Assembly (NCBI RefSeq): GCF_902833045.1
Contig: NZ_CADFDU010000002.1
Span: forward strand, 868,001-932,000
From: Burkholderia sp. BCC0322
GTDB taxonomy: Bacteria > Pseudomonadota > Gammaproteobacteria > Burkholderiales > Burkholderiaceae
Reading direction: 5' to 3'
Length of the DNA: 64,000 nucleotides
In this document: in pieces, positions 42,075-51,052 of the stretch
Position numbering within the stretch: the first letter of the stretch is position 1
How the letters are laid out: every line of letters starts with the position of its first letter
Notes under the pieces: model-generated
Told to the model about the DNA's origin: nothing
The model's input: only the letters and a program-made list of their open reading frames with translations
The model's database searches: none
Made by a program: the position numbers and the translations under genes

Positions 42075-44138
42075 TCAAGAACAGAACTTCGCGAGCAGCC
42101 CGAGTTGCGCGTTGCGGATCGTCTTGCCGGCGCGACGGCGACGGTAGTGGCCGTCGCTGTGCATCTGCCACGCCGACTGGTTGTCGCCGAGGCATACCGA
42201 CAGGCCTTCGGCGATCACGCGCCGCTTGAGCTTGCGATCGCGGATCGGGAACGCGACTTCGACGCGGCGGAACAGGTTGCGGTCCATCCAGTCGGCGCTC
42301 GACAGATAGACGTCTTCGGCACCGTTCGCGTGGAAATAGTAGATCCGGTGATGCTCGAGGAAGCGGCCGACGATCGAGCGCACGGTGATGTTTTCCGACA
42401 ACCCCGGCACGCCGGGTTTCAGCGCGCAGACACCGCGCACGATCAGGTCGACCTTGACGCCGGCCTGCGACGCTTCGTACAGCGCGGCGATCACCGTCGG
42501 CTCCAGCAACGCATTCATCTTCGCGACGACGCGTGCACGCTTGCCGGCGCGCGCATTGTCGATCTCCGCGCGGATCGCGTCGACGATGCGCGGATGCAGC
42601 GTGAACGGCGATTGCCACAGCTCGTGCAGCGTGAGTTCGCCGCCGATGCCGGTCAGTTGCTGGAACACGTGATGGACGTCCTCGCAGATCTTCTGGTCGG
42701 CCGTCATCAGCCCGAAGTCGGTGTAGAGGCGTGCCGTGCGCGGGTGGTAGTTGCCGGTGCCGAGGTGCACGTAGCGGCGCAGCGACGCCTTGCCGGCCTG
42801 CACGACCCGTCGCACGATCAGCATCATCTTCGCGTGGCACTTGTGGCCGACCACGCCGTACACGACATGCGCGCCGACGGCTTCGAGCTGCGACGCCCAG
42901 TTGATGTTGGTTTCCTCGTCGAAGCGTGCGAGCAGCTCGACGACGACGGTCACCTCCTTGCCGTTGCGCGCGGCTTCCATCAGCGCGTCCATCAGCGGCG
43001 AATCGGTGCCGGTGCGGTAAATCGTCTGCTTGATCGCGACGACGCTCGGATCCTTCGCGGCCTGCTGCAGCAGTTCGAGCACCGGCTGGAAGCTCTCGTA
43101 CGGGTGGTGCAGCAGGATGTCGCCGTTGTCGATCGCGTCGAACATCGTCGGCGCGTTCGTGATCACTGCCGGGGTCGACGCGGTGAACGGCGTGAACTTC
43201 AGGTCAGGACGGTCGACGAGATCGGGAATCTGCATCAGCCGCACGAGGTTCACCGATCCGGCCACGCGATAGCAGTCCTTCTCGCCGAGTTCGCTTTCCT
43301 CGAGCAGGCGTCGCACGATGTGCGCCGGCGTGTCGGCCGACACCTCGAGGCGCACGGCATTGCCGAGGTGGCGCGCGGGCAGTTCGCCCTGCAGCGCGAC
43401 GCGCAGGTTCGTGATTTCGTCCTCGTCGACGAACAGCTCGCTGTTGCGCGTGATGCGGAACTGGTTGCAGCTCTTCACGACGAGTTGCGGGAAGAGTTCG
43501 CCGACAAAGCGCTGCATGAACGAGCTCAGCAGCACGAAGCCGTGCTCGAAGCCAGACAGCGCGTGCGGCATGCGCACGACGCGCGGCAGCGCACGCGGGG
43601 CCTGCACGATGCCCATCACGGCCTGGCGGCCGAATGCGTCGCGGCCTTCGAGCTCAACGACGAAATTCAGGCTCTTGTTCAGCACGCGCGGGAACGGGTG
43701 GGCGGGATCGAGGCCGATCGGCGTCAGCACGGGCAACAACTCGTCGAGGAAGTAGTTTCGCGCCCATTCGAGCTGCTCGTCGTTCCACGTGTCGCTCGCA
43801 TGGAAGTAGATGCCTTCCTGTTCGAGCGCGGGCAGCACGGTTTCGTGCAGCATCGTGTACTGTCGATGGACGAGCCGTTGTGCGCGTTCGACGACGAGGT
43901 CGTAAGCATGCTGTAACGACATGCCGTCGGGCGTCAGTGCACCGGGGTTGTCGCGGATCTGCTCCTGCAGCCCGGCCATCCGGACCTCGAAGAATTCGTC
44001 GAGGTTGCTGCTGGTGATGCAGATGAAGCGGAGGCGCTCGAGCAACGGGACTTGAGGGTCGGCTGCCTGAGCCAGCACGCGCTCGTTGAAACCGAGGATG
44101 CCGAGTTCACGATTGAGAAGCGGATAACGGACGGACAT
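42075..44138 (-). CDS. ppk: Polyphosphate kinase 1
   Basis: A 687-residue enzyme that reversibly makes polyphosphate from ATP at the inner face of the membrane. It has the phospholipase-D-like kinase core. The autophosphorylated residue is His435 in GHKCHAKMMLI, the same number as in E. coli, and the second essential histidine lies in FLEHHRIYYFHANG near residue 596. Length is within one residue of E. coli Ppk (688). The start is the ATG at 44138. It is divergent from ppx across a 277-bp gap and converges on phoR. Confidence 0.97.
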   Translation of the reverse strand: MSVRYPLLNRELGILGFNERVLAQAADPQVPLLERLRFICITSSNLDEFFEVRMAGLQEQIRDNPGALTPDGMSLQHAYDLVVERAQRLVHRQYTMLHETVLPALEQEGIYFHASDTWNDEQLEWARNYFLDELLPVLTPIGLDPAHPFPRVLNKSLNFVVELEGRDAFGRQAVMGIVQAPRALPRVVRMPHALSGFEHGFVLLSSFMQRFVGELFPQLVVKSCNQFRITRNSELFVDEDEITNLRVALQGELPARHLGNAVRLEVSADTPAHIVRRLLEESELGEKDCYRVAGSVNLVRLMQIPDLVDRPDLKFTPFTASTPAVITNAPTMFDAIDNGDILLHHPYESFQPVLELLQQAAKDPSVVAIKQTIYRTGTDSPLMDALMEAARNGKEVTVVVELLARFDEETNINWASQLEAVGAHVVYGVVGHKCHAKMMLIVRRVVQAGKASLRRYVHLGTGNYHPRTARLYTDFGLMTADQKICEDVHHVFQQLTGIGGELTLHELWQSPFTLHPRIVDAIRAEIDNARAGKRARVVAKMNALLEPTVIAALYEASQAGVKVDLIVRGVCALKPGVPGLSENITVRSIVGRFLEHHRIYYFHANGAEDVYLSSADWMDRNLFRRVEVAFPIRDRKLKRRVIAEGLSVCLGDNQSAWQMHSDGHYRRRRAGKTIRNAQLGLLAKFCS

Positions 44139-44310
44139 CGGCAGAGTAGGGGGTGATTCGGGCGATGATTCGAAAGGACGCTCGGAAACTCTCACGGTGC
44201 GATGACGTGCTGATGACAATAATGTATTTATATCGGGAAATTCTACGCTGTAACCGTTTCGTCTCATAAATGTTTCGGCTATATGCAATCGAGCAGCATG
44301 CATGCCCGTG

Positions 44311-44340
44311 AAGCGTGGCAATGGCAAGCGTTCCACGCTT
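44311..44340. promoter_or_regulatory. Inverted repeat in the ppk-ppx divergent gap
   Basis: AAGCGTGG (44311-44318) and CCACGCTT (44333-44340) form a perfect inverted repeat with a 14-base centre. It is followed directly by TAAAAT, which could be a -10 box for ppx. The arrangement suggests an operator, or a hairpin at the start of a transcript. Confidence 0.4.
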
Positions 44341-44415
44341 AAAATGTCGCCTTTGATTGATCGCCCAGGGTGGCCGACCGGCCGCCTCGGGCGCACGCGC
44401 ACGGAGCCCCATTCG

Positions 44416-45930
44416 ATGGTTACAACCCCCCACTTGCTGGCTGCCGTGGATCTCGGCTCGAACAGCTTCAGGCTGATCGTCGGGCGTGTCGAGGAAACGC
44501 CGGCGGGCAGCCAGATCTATCCCGTCGATGCATTGCGCGAGCCCGTCCGGCTGGCCGCGGGCCTGTCGAGCGACAAGATGCTCGATCGCGCGTCGCAGGA
44601 GCGTGGCTGGGAGGCGCTCAAGCGGTTCGGCGAGCGCCTGCGCGATTTCCACCCCGATCATGTGCGCGCGGTGGCCACCAACACGCTGCGCGTCGCGAAG
44701 AACGCAGCCGAATTTCTCGGCGAGGCCGAAGCGGCACTCGGTTTCCCGATCGAAGTGATTGCCGGCCGCGAAGAAGCGCGGCTGATCTATGCGGGCGCCG
44801 CGCACTCGGTGCCGGCAAGCGCCGGCAAGCGGCTCGTCGTCGACATCGGCGGCGGTTCCACCGAATTCATCATCGGCTCGCACTACACGCCGATCGTGAT
44901 GGAGAGCCTCTATATCGGCTGCGTGAGCCACAGCCGCACCTTTTTCCCGGCCGGCAACGTCGACGAATACACGATGCGGCAGGCCGAACTCGCGGCCAAG
45001 CGCGAGATCCAGATCATTTCAAGCGAGTACAAGAAGGCCGGCTGGGACCAGGCGATCGGCTCGTCGGGCACCGCGCGTGCGCTTGCGGAACTCGTGGAGG
45101 CAAACGGCTTCAACGATCCGGGCATCACGCACGGTATTTCGCGCGGCGGCCTCGAGCGGCTGAAGCGTGCGCTGATCAAGTCGGAGAACGTCAACCGGCT
45201 GAAGCTGATCGCGCTGAAGCCCGATCGCGTGCCGGTGCTCGCGGGCGGCCTCGCGATCATGCTCGCGGTGTTCGAGGAACTCGGTGTCGACTACGTCGAT
45301 ACGACCGACGGCGCGCTGCGCCTCGGTGTGCTGTACGACCTGCTCGGCCGGACGCAGCACGAGGACATGCGCGCGGTGACCGTCGAGGGCTTCACGCGCC
45401 GCTACGGTGTCGATCGTGCGCAGGCCGAGCGGATCGGCGCGCTGGCGGGGCGCTTCTACGACGAACTCGAAGAGGCCGACGAAGAAGCGCGCGAGGAAGG
45501 GCGAATGTTCCTCGGCTGGGCGGCCGCGTTGCACGAGATCGGTTTGTCGATCTCGCACAGCGCTTATCACAAGCATTCGGCTTATATCGCGAGCAACGCG
45601 GACATGCCGGGTTTTTCGCGCACCGACCAGGCGCGCCTCGCCGCGCTCGTGCTCGGTCACGCGGGCAAGCTCGGCAAGCTGTCGCAGGCGCGCGACGTCG
45701 AGTGGCCGCTGCTGTTCTGCCTGCGGCTCGCGGCGCTGCTGTGCCGGCGCCGGACCGATGCGGGGCTGCCGGACATTTCCGTCTCGCAGATGAAGAAAGG
45801 CGGGTACGAAGTGCGCCTGCCGAGCGCATGGGTCGAGCAGAACCCGCTCACCGACTACAGCCTCAGCCAGGAGGCGGCGGAGTGGGAGAAGGTCGGCATT
45901 CCGTATCGCGTGGTGTATACCGGCGCGTAA
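44416..45930 (+). CDS. ppx: Exopolyphosphatase
   Basis: A 504-residue Ppx/GppA phosphatase. The actin-like ATPase-fold loops are LAAVDLGSNSFRLIVGRVE near residue 8 and LVVDIGGGSTEFIIG near 140, with catalytic Glu in REEARLIYAGA near 120. A C-terminal HD-like helical region (about 315-504) has the AALHEIGLSISHSAYHKHSAYI segment. It releases phosphate from the ends of polyphosphate or hydrolyses pppGpp. The ATG at 44416 follows GGAGCC. E. coli Ppx is of similar length (513). Confidence 0.94.
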   Translation: MVTTPHLLAAVDLGSNSFRLIVGRVEETPAGSQIYPVDALREPVRLAAGLSSDKMLDRASQERGWEALKRFGERLRDFHPDHVRAVATNTLRVAKNAAEFLGEAEAALGFPIEVIAGREEARLIYAGAAHSVPASAGKRLVVDIGGGSTEFIIGSHYTPIVMESLYIGCVSHSRTFFPAGNVDEYTMRQAELAAKREIQIISSEYKKAGWDQAIGSSGTARALAELVEANGFNDPGITHGISRGGLERLKRALIKSENVNRLKLIALKPDRVPVLAGGLAIMLAVFEELGVDYVDTTDGALRLGVLYDLLGRTQHEDMRAVTVEGFTRRYGVDRAQAERIGALAGRFYDELEEADEEAREEGRMFLGWAAALHEIGLSISHSAYHKHSAYIASNADMPGFSRTDQARLAALVLGHAGKLGKLSQARDVEWPLLFCLRLAALLCRRRTDAGLPDISVSQMKKGGYEVRLPSAWVEQNPLTDYSLSQEAAEWEKVGIPYRVVYTGA

Positions 45931-46018
45931 AAGGTCGAAAGCGGGGCTGGGAGGGGCTGGCAGCAGGGTGGTCTGGCCCGCCCCCTCATGAATACCGCAT
46001 GATCGTCCCGACGGCTGC

Positions 46019-46453
46019 TCAGTCCGACGAGCAGACGATCGCGGTCAGGAACGGAAACGCCTGCTTGACGGTCGCGTCGCTGCCGGCCTTGCGCACGGCT
46101 TCCTCCACCGCACTTTTCGTGCCGCGCACCACGACGCCATAGGCCCAGTCGCCGATCGGCGTGCCGTCGCCCGCGCGGAAGATCGGGTCGTTCGCCTGGT
46201 ATCCGAGTACGACATAGACGCCGAAGCCGTATGCCGTCAACGCGTGGTTCGTGCGGAATGCATTGACCGAGTTCGATTCGACGTGCATCGGCTCCGACTG
46301 GATGTCGCCGGCGGCAAGCAGCGGCGCGACGAACTTGTGGCCGGTCGAGTGGCAGTCGAGTGCGTCGTCGAGCGCCTTGGCCGACGCGGTGCCGGCAGTC
46401 GCGAGCGCGAGCAGCGATGCGCAGAGGGCGGTGTTCAGAATGTTGTTTTTCAT
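46019..46453 (-). CDS. Hypothetical secreted protein
   Basis: An unrecognised 144-residue protein with a Sec signal peptide (residues 1-24, hydrophobic LCASLLALATAGTASA). The mature part begins with KALDDALDCHSTGHKFVAPLL and has two cysteines, one near the start and one at the extreme C-terminus (IVCSSD), which could form a disulphide. It looks periplasmic. I use the ATG at 46453; an ATG at 46474 would add seven residues and lies very close to a GATAAT -10-like box on the same strand. It converges on ppx and lies at the left border of the lower-GC segment. Confidence 0.6.
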   Translation of the reverse strand: MKNNILNTALCASLLALATAGTASAKALDDALDCHSTGHKFVAPLLAAGDIQSEPMHVESNSVNAFRTNHALTAYGFGVYVVLGYQANDPIFRAGDGTPIGDWAYGVVVRGTKSAVEEAVRKAGSDATVKQAFPFLTAIVCSSD

Positions 46454-46753
46454 GCGCGGAGGCGGGTTGTTCATACGTATTATCGCGTGTTCGCAGAAAT
46501 GTCGCGTGCGGGGGGCGGGCGCGTATCCGTGATTGCGTGGGCGCGAACTGCTTTACAGCTTTCGTCATCGCGGCAGGCTTCACGTCGGCCGGCGCTGCGT
46601 TGTGCTGCTCGTCAGGGGATGCGGTGCGGGGCCATGCCATTTTGCAGCGCATCAGTGCGGCTCTTATCGGTGGTGGTCATATGGCGGTCCTCATGGCGTC
46701 GGAAGGTCGTATTGCATTCGTGCTAGGCTCCGATTCACATTGCGGAGTTTGTC

Positions 46754-46990
46754 ATGCAGCGAACTATCCAGTACCGCGGCTTTGAAATTGATGTCCAACT
46801 GACCTCATCTGCTCCGGACATGTACGACGTCACGTTCCAGATAAAGGGTCACGACAATCTCGGTATCCTGGGTGCGCGTGGACATCGGATACAGCTTCGA
46901 AACGGCCCATTTACTCGACGCTGGGCATACCTCGTGGCCGAGATTGCAGGACAGGCGGCGATTGACGTTTTGCTTGGTCCCGCCGAGTGA
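46754..46990 (+). CDS. Small hypothetical protein
   Basis: A 78-residue protein that I do not recognise. It has the look of a real gene: ATG eight bases after GGAG, balanced composition and a plausible beta-rich first half (TIQYRGFEIDVQLTSSAP, MYDVTFQIKG) followed by a helix (AYLVAEIAGQAAIDVLL). The 300 bases before it hold only frames without ribosome sites. Codon use is less GC-biased than in flanking core genes, in keeping with the accessory character of this segment. Confidence 0.5.
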   Translation: MQRTIQYRGFEIDVQLTSSAPDMYDVTFQIKGHDNLGILGARGHRIQLRNGPFTRRWAYLVAEIAGQAAIDVLLGPAE

Positions 46991-47452
46991 TATGTGTCCT
47001 TGCCCGTCAATTCGAGAGTCAGGCCCTTTGCTTGGCTAAGGCTCTCGGCCGGCGCGCCGTTATCTGCTGCGGACAGTCGTCGTGTCTCGATTGCTGTTCC
47101 GTTTTCTTGTCTGGCCGCGTTCCGCGTGAGCGGGCTATTTTCGTTTTTGGTGGTATGCGGTGTGCTCGATGGGTCATCCCATGATGTAACGACTGTTTCT
47201 CAATTGATTTCGATCTTGAGGCAGCCAATAATTTAAAATCAAAATATCGTGTCGGATGATGCTTATGCTTGTATTGATGCGGCAGGATTTTTGGGGTGAT
47301 AAATTCGCTGCCTCGTGATGCTGGCAGGGATGGTGCAATAACTTTGAAAAATAGGATCGGAGGGGGTAATGCATCTACAGCGGCAGAATTTCCTGCTGAT
47401 GCACATTTTTATTAAAGGTTTTAGGAGGTTAATGGGATTGGTGGGAGGGTGA
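46991..47452. other. A+T-rich stretch without a supported gene
   Basis: The GC content drops sharply here compared with the core genes. Short open frames occur in all directions, but none has both a ribosome site and protein-like composition. A stretch at about 47290-47420 reads in one frame as a protein-like piece (GRDGAITLKNRIGGGNAST) and then stops, so it may be the remnant of a lost gene. I see no insertion sequence ends. Confidence 0.4.
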
Positions 47453-48064
47453 GATCAATATTTTTGTTTTTGGCGGTTATTTTTTGTAGGGTTGCGTGGA
47501 ATTTTGGCTGCGAGTCCGTCTGATTTCACTGTTTTTGCTAAATCGGGCGGCGCCTTTTTTAAATTCATCTGTGAGGTCGTTCGACCCGAAATTAAGGTGC
47601 TCTCTGTTGATAAGATTGGCAGAGAGGCAGATATATTGATTGATCAAAAGTTGGACGATTCAGATAGCTGTGCTGGAGAAAATGGGGCGTAGAGTCGAAA
47701 GGAAGGTAATCCGCACTATGTTTATATGCTCAGGGCACCTGCACATCACTACTTCGATTGCCATGTGCTTGAAAGTTGCTTATTCGATCATTTGGCTTTT
47801 GTAGGAAAACAGCGGAACAAACGGGCCGCGCATTCCGAATCGGAGATTCCTCGTTTTACATCGGTCGCGGATTCGCGCGTCGCAGCTAAGCAATATCTTG
47901 AAGAGGTGGGCGGGGAGCTAAGGCACATGTGTCAGAATATTGGAGAGATCGAGCGGAAGATGCTCTCGGAAATTAGCCTCTGGATAACGCATCACCCCAA
48001 CGTCCCGCCAAATGACGAATTCATGCGAATTCCGGTGCGTATTGATGATGTCTATGACGTGTAA
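47453..48064 (+). pseudogene. Possible decayed gene with an in-frame TAG
   Basis: Two reading frames in the same phase (47453-47692 and 47693-48064) are separated by a single TAG at 47690-47692. Read through, they give about 200 residues, the second part ending with an ordinary soluble look (AAKQYLEEVGGELRHMCQNI, then ITHHPNVPPNDEFMRIPVR). I do not recognise a family. The first part is very A+T-rich. It may be a broken gene, or only the second part may be a real short gene starting at the ATG at 47726. It lies directly in front of vgrG. Confidence 0.3.
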
Positions 48065-48152
48065 CATGCACCTTCAGTGTCAAGCGGTCGATGTAAAATG
48101 TTGTTGCGCGTCAATTTTTGTCAAGCCAAATAGAAGTTGCTAGACTTTTGGC

Positions 48153-48219
48153 TATAATCGCGCGAGCGACTTGCTGTCGCGAATGGCTAACCGTCACTTT
48201 GTGTCACTTCCCTGACGGT
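48153..48219 (+). promoter_or_regulatory. Probable vgrG promoter -10 and inverted repeats in the leader
   Basis: A perfect TATAAT lies at 48153-48158, without a good -35 at the right distance. Just downstream are GCGAC/GTCGC around TTGCT (48166-48180) and ACCGTCA (48190-48196) paired with TGACGGT (48213-48219). The second inverted repeat ends 23 bases before the vgrG ATG and could be a leader hairpin or an operator. Confidence 0.45.
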
Positions 48220-48242
48220 CGAACCTGAGAGAGATAACGAAA

Positions 48243-51017
48243 ATGGATATCAGACCGTCCGCACTCGGGGACTTGAAGGCACGCGACCTCTACGAGGCGA
48301 TCGGTAAGGGCGTTTTGCAGCAGGGGCGGCTGTTGATGCTGAGTACGCCGCTTGGCAAGAACGCATTGGTGCCGCTGCGTGCGCGCGGATCGGCCAGAAT
48401 CGGGCGTGATTACTCGTACACTATCGACGTTGCGTCGACGCGTGATGACACTGCGCTGCTGTCGCTGATGCACCAGCCTGTCACCCTGCAGATTCAACAG
48501 GTCACAGCCCCGTTTGCGGTTCCCGTCTATCGTCCGGTCCACGGTTTCGTGCATCGGGTCGCCTATCTGGGTGGAAACGGTAGTCTTTCCACATACCAGA
48601 TCGAATTTTCGTCGGCGCTGGTCTTCCTTGAGAAAACCCACAACGAAGAAGGCTGGCTCGAGAAAGACGCCCGCGAGATCATTTCTGACGTGCTCGATCG
48701 GTATCCCCAGCTACGCGGACAGTACCGTTTCTCGCTGTCGTCTGATCCCGCCAAGCGTTCGTGGTGCAGGCAAAGCGAATCCGATCTTCACTTTGTGAAC
48801 CGCTTGGCTGAGGCCGAGGGCTGGTATTTCTACTGGGTCCACGAAAACGTTAGCGAAGGTGACGCGCCCAAGACGACGCTCGTCATCGTTGACCGCGTCT
48901 CGACCCTTCCCGATGCCAAGTCAGTTGAGTTCATTCGAGCGAACGACAGCAACGAATCTGACGGTTTCGCGCATTGGGCTGCGGTGCAGACGATGCAGAG
49001 CACGCGCTACATGTCGCGTGCGTTTGATTACAAGCGGCCCGCGTCCAATTTTCAGGTGGAGAGTGGGCTTGCCGCGACGAGCTATGTCACGGAGGACCGC
49101 CGCCAGAAGGCCGAGCATAGCGTTCCCGACGCGCCGATGACGGTCTACGAATCGACGGCTTACGGCTACTCCAGCTCAGATACGGGTGAGGTGCGAGCGC
49201 GACGGCGAGTGGAGATATGGGATGCACGTGCAAGCCGATATTTCGGCGTAGGCGGTGTGCGGTGGCTGGATGCCGGTTTGCGGTTCGTCTTGAATGGTCA
49301 TCCCCGCCACGAGGACGGCGATTCGAAGAAGCGAGAGTTTCTGGTGGTCGAGGCTCGGTGGTTCATCGAGAACAACGTCCCGATCGGCCCGCAGACGGCC
49401 GAGTTTCCGCAAAGTCTTCGCGCAACGCTGGCCGAGCAGCAGGCGATTCACCGTGAGCGATTCAAGACGCTGGGACATGAGGCGGATGGTTCGGCCGGAT
49501 TTTTCGTGCTCGAAGTCGAGGCGCAACCTACGGCTGTTGAATACCGGAGTCCACTGGATCATCCGAAGCCGGTCATGTCGATCGAACACGCGCTTGTTGT
49601 GACCCCGGATGGCGCGGAGGCGTGGACGAACGACCGGAACCAGATCAGGGTGCATTTCGCATGGGATCGCAAGAATCCACCGGACGCCTTCAATTCCTCA
49701 CCGCTGCTGTCGACGCTTCAATCCGATACGGGTAACGGCTATGGAGCGGTTCACGTGCCGAGGGCGCGGGAGTGGATCATCGTCGGTTACTGGAACGGGG
49801 ATTGTGACAAACCGTTCGTGTTGGGGCGGATCAATGGCGGTACGACGCCTTCCCAATGGCATTCGAACGCATTACTGTCCGGGTTCAAGTCGGAGGGGTT
49901 CGGCAAAACAGGCGCCTACAACTCGTTCGTTCATGACGATTCTACGAATCAAGGCGGTACGCGGCTGGTCAGCTATACCGGCAAGAGCTATGCGGCGTTG
50001 ACGCAGGGTTACCTGATCAAGCATGAGGGCAACACGCGCGGGCAGTATCTGGGCGCTGGCTTCATCTTGCACGCCGACGAGTTCGGTGCGGTTCGTGCCA
50101 GCAAGGGGCTGTCCATCAGTGCTCACTCGAAATCCTACGATGACGAGCAGATGGGCGTGGATGAGGCGCGATCGCAGTTGCAGCAGGCCGGGATGTTGGT
50201 CGAGTCGCTGTCTAGCGCGAGCACGACTGCTCAGGCGGAATCGCTGCAAACAGGGCAGGACGCGCTCAAGGCACTTTCGAAGAATATCCAGCACCCAGTA
50301 TCGGGCGATACGTCGGGAGGGGTAACGGCAGGCGGTGGTACCGGTAGCGCCAATGGATTTGCGCAACCGAACATATTGGTATCAACGCCGAAAGACATTG
50401 CACTAGTCGCAGACAGCTCGACGCATATCGTGGCCGAGAAAGAGGTCAACGTTGTCAGTAACGAGAACACGTACGTTGCGACGGGCAAGTCGTTTGTCGT
50501 GGCGGCCGCGGAAAAGGTGAGCTTCTTCGCACAGAAACTTGGCGCGTTCTTTGTGACGGCGAAAGGCCCGATCAAGCTGTCGGCTAACACGGACGACGTG
50601 AGCGTCAACGCGGGGAAAGACGTGACCGTGAAGGCCAAGCGCATTGTGCTCGATGCTGATGAAATCATCATCAAGGCGGGGGGCTCGTACACAAAGTGGG
50701 TGGCCGCTGGCATTGAAGATGGCACACAAGGCCCCCGCACGATCAAATCGGCATCGCTCAGCCGTCAAGGACCGAGTTCGATTGCTCAACACATGAACAG
50801 CCTGCCGCAGGCAAAATTCAACGATCCGTATGTGCTGCGCGATCGCATCACGGGCGAGGTACTGAAAAACCACCCGTACGAACTGATTCGCGGGGACGGC
50901 ACACGCCTGACCGGGATGACGAACGAGCTCGGGCACGTGGCCGAACAGAAGAGCGAGGATATCGAGAAGATTGCGGTGCGCGCATTGCGGCCGAAACCGA
51001 ACGGTCCTGCGGCATGA
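48243..51017 (+). CDS. vgrG: Type VI secretion system spike protein VgrG
   Basis: A 924-residue VgrG. The N-terminal part (about 1-400) matches the phage gp27-like hub, the middle (about 440-560, with VHFAWDRKNPPDAFNSSP and YGAVHVPRAREWIIVGYWNGD) is the gp5-like OB fold, and DUF2345 follows (about 710-830), with repeated beta-strand units such as DIALVADSSTHIVAEKEVNV. The last 85 residues are an extension probably used to hold the effector. It forms the trimeric spike that carries cargo into target cells. The ribosome site is weak. Effector, immunity and PAAR genes follow at once. No other T6SS structural gene is in the window. Confidence 0.95.
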   Translation: MDIRPSALGDLKARDLYEAIGKGVLQQGRLLMLSTPLGKNALVPLRARGSARIGRDYSYTIDVASTRDDTALLSLMHQPVTLQIQQVTAPFAVPVYRPVHGFVHRVAYLGGNGSLSTYQIEFSSALVFLEKTHNEEGWLEKDAREIISDVLDRYPQLRGQYRFSLSSDPAKRSWCRQSESDLHFVNRLAEAEGWYFYWVHENVSEGDAPKTTLVIVDRVSTLPDAKSVEFIRANDSNESDGFAHWAAVQTMQSTRYMSRAFDYKRPASNFQVESGLAATSYVTEDRRQKAEHSVPDAPMTVYESTAYGYSSSDTGEVRARRRVEIWDARASRYFGVGGVRWLDAGLRFVLNGHPRHEDGDSKKREFLVVEARWFIENNVPIGPQTAEFPQSLRATLAEQQAIHRERFKTLGHEADGSAGFFVLEVEAQPTAVEYRSPLDHPKPVMSIEHALVVTPDGAEAWTNDRNQIRVHFAWDRKNPPDAFNSSPLLSTLQSDTGNGYGAVHVPRAREWIIVGYWNGDCDKPFVLGRINGGTTPSQWHSNALLSGFKSEGFGKTGAYNSFVHDDSTNQGGTRLVSYTGKSYAALTQGYLIKHEGNTRGQYLGAGFILHADEFGAVRASKGLSISAHSKSYDDEQMGVDEARSQLQQAGMLVESLSSASTTAQAESLQTGQDALKALSKNIQHPVSGDTSGGVTAGGGTGSANGFAQPNILVSTPKDIALVADSSTHIVAEKEVNVVSNENTYVATGKSFVVAAAEKVSFFAQKLGAFFVTAKGPIKLSANTDDVSVNAGKDVTVKAKRIVLDADEIIIKAGGSYTKWVAAGIEDGTQGPRTIKSASLSRQGPSSIAQHMNSLPQAKFNDPYVLRDRITGEVLKNHPYELIRGDGTRLTGMTNELGHVAEQKSEDIEKIAVRALRPKPNGPAA

Positions 51018-51052
51018 ACCCGATAACCGATGGTCGAATCTGAAGAACGACA

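Noticed and set aside
46991-47236. Short Cys-rich frames downstream of the 78-residue hypothetical gene
   Set aside because: They overlap each other in different phases, lack ribosome sites and show no conserved pattern.
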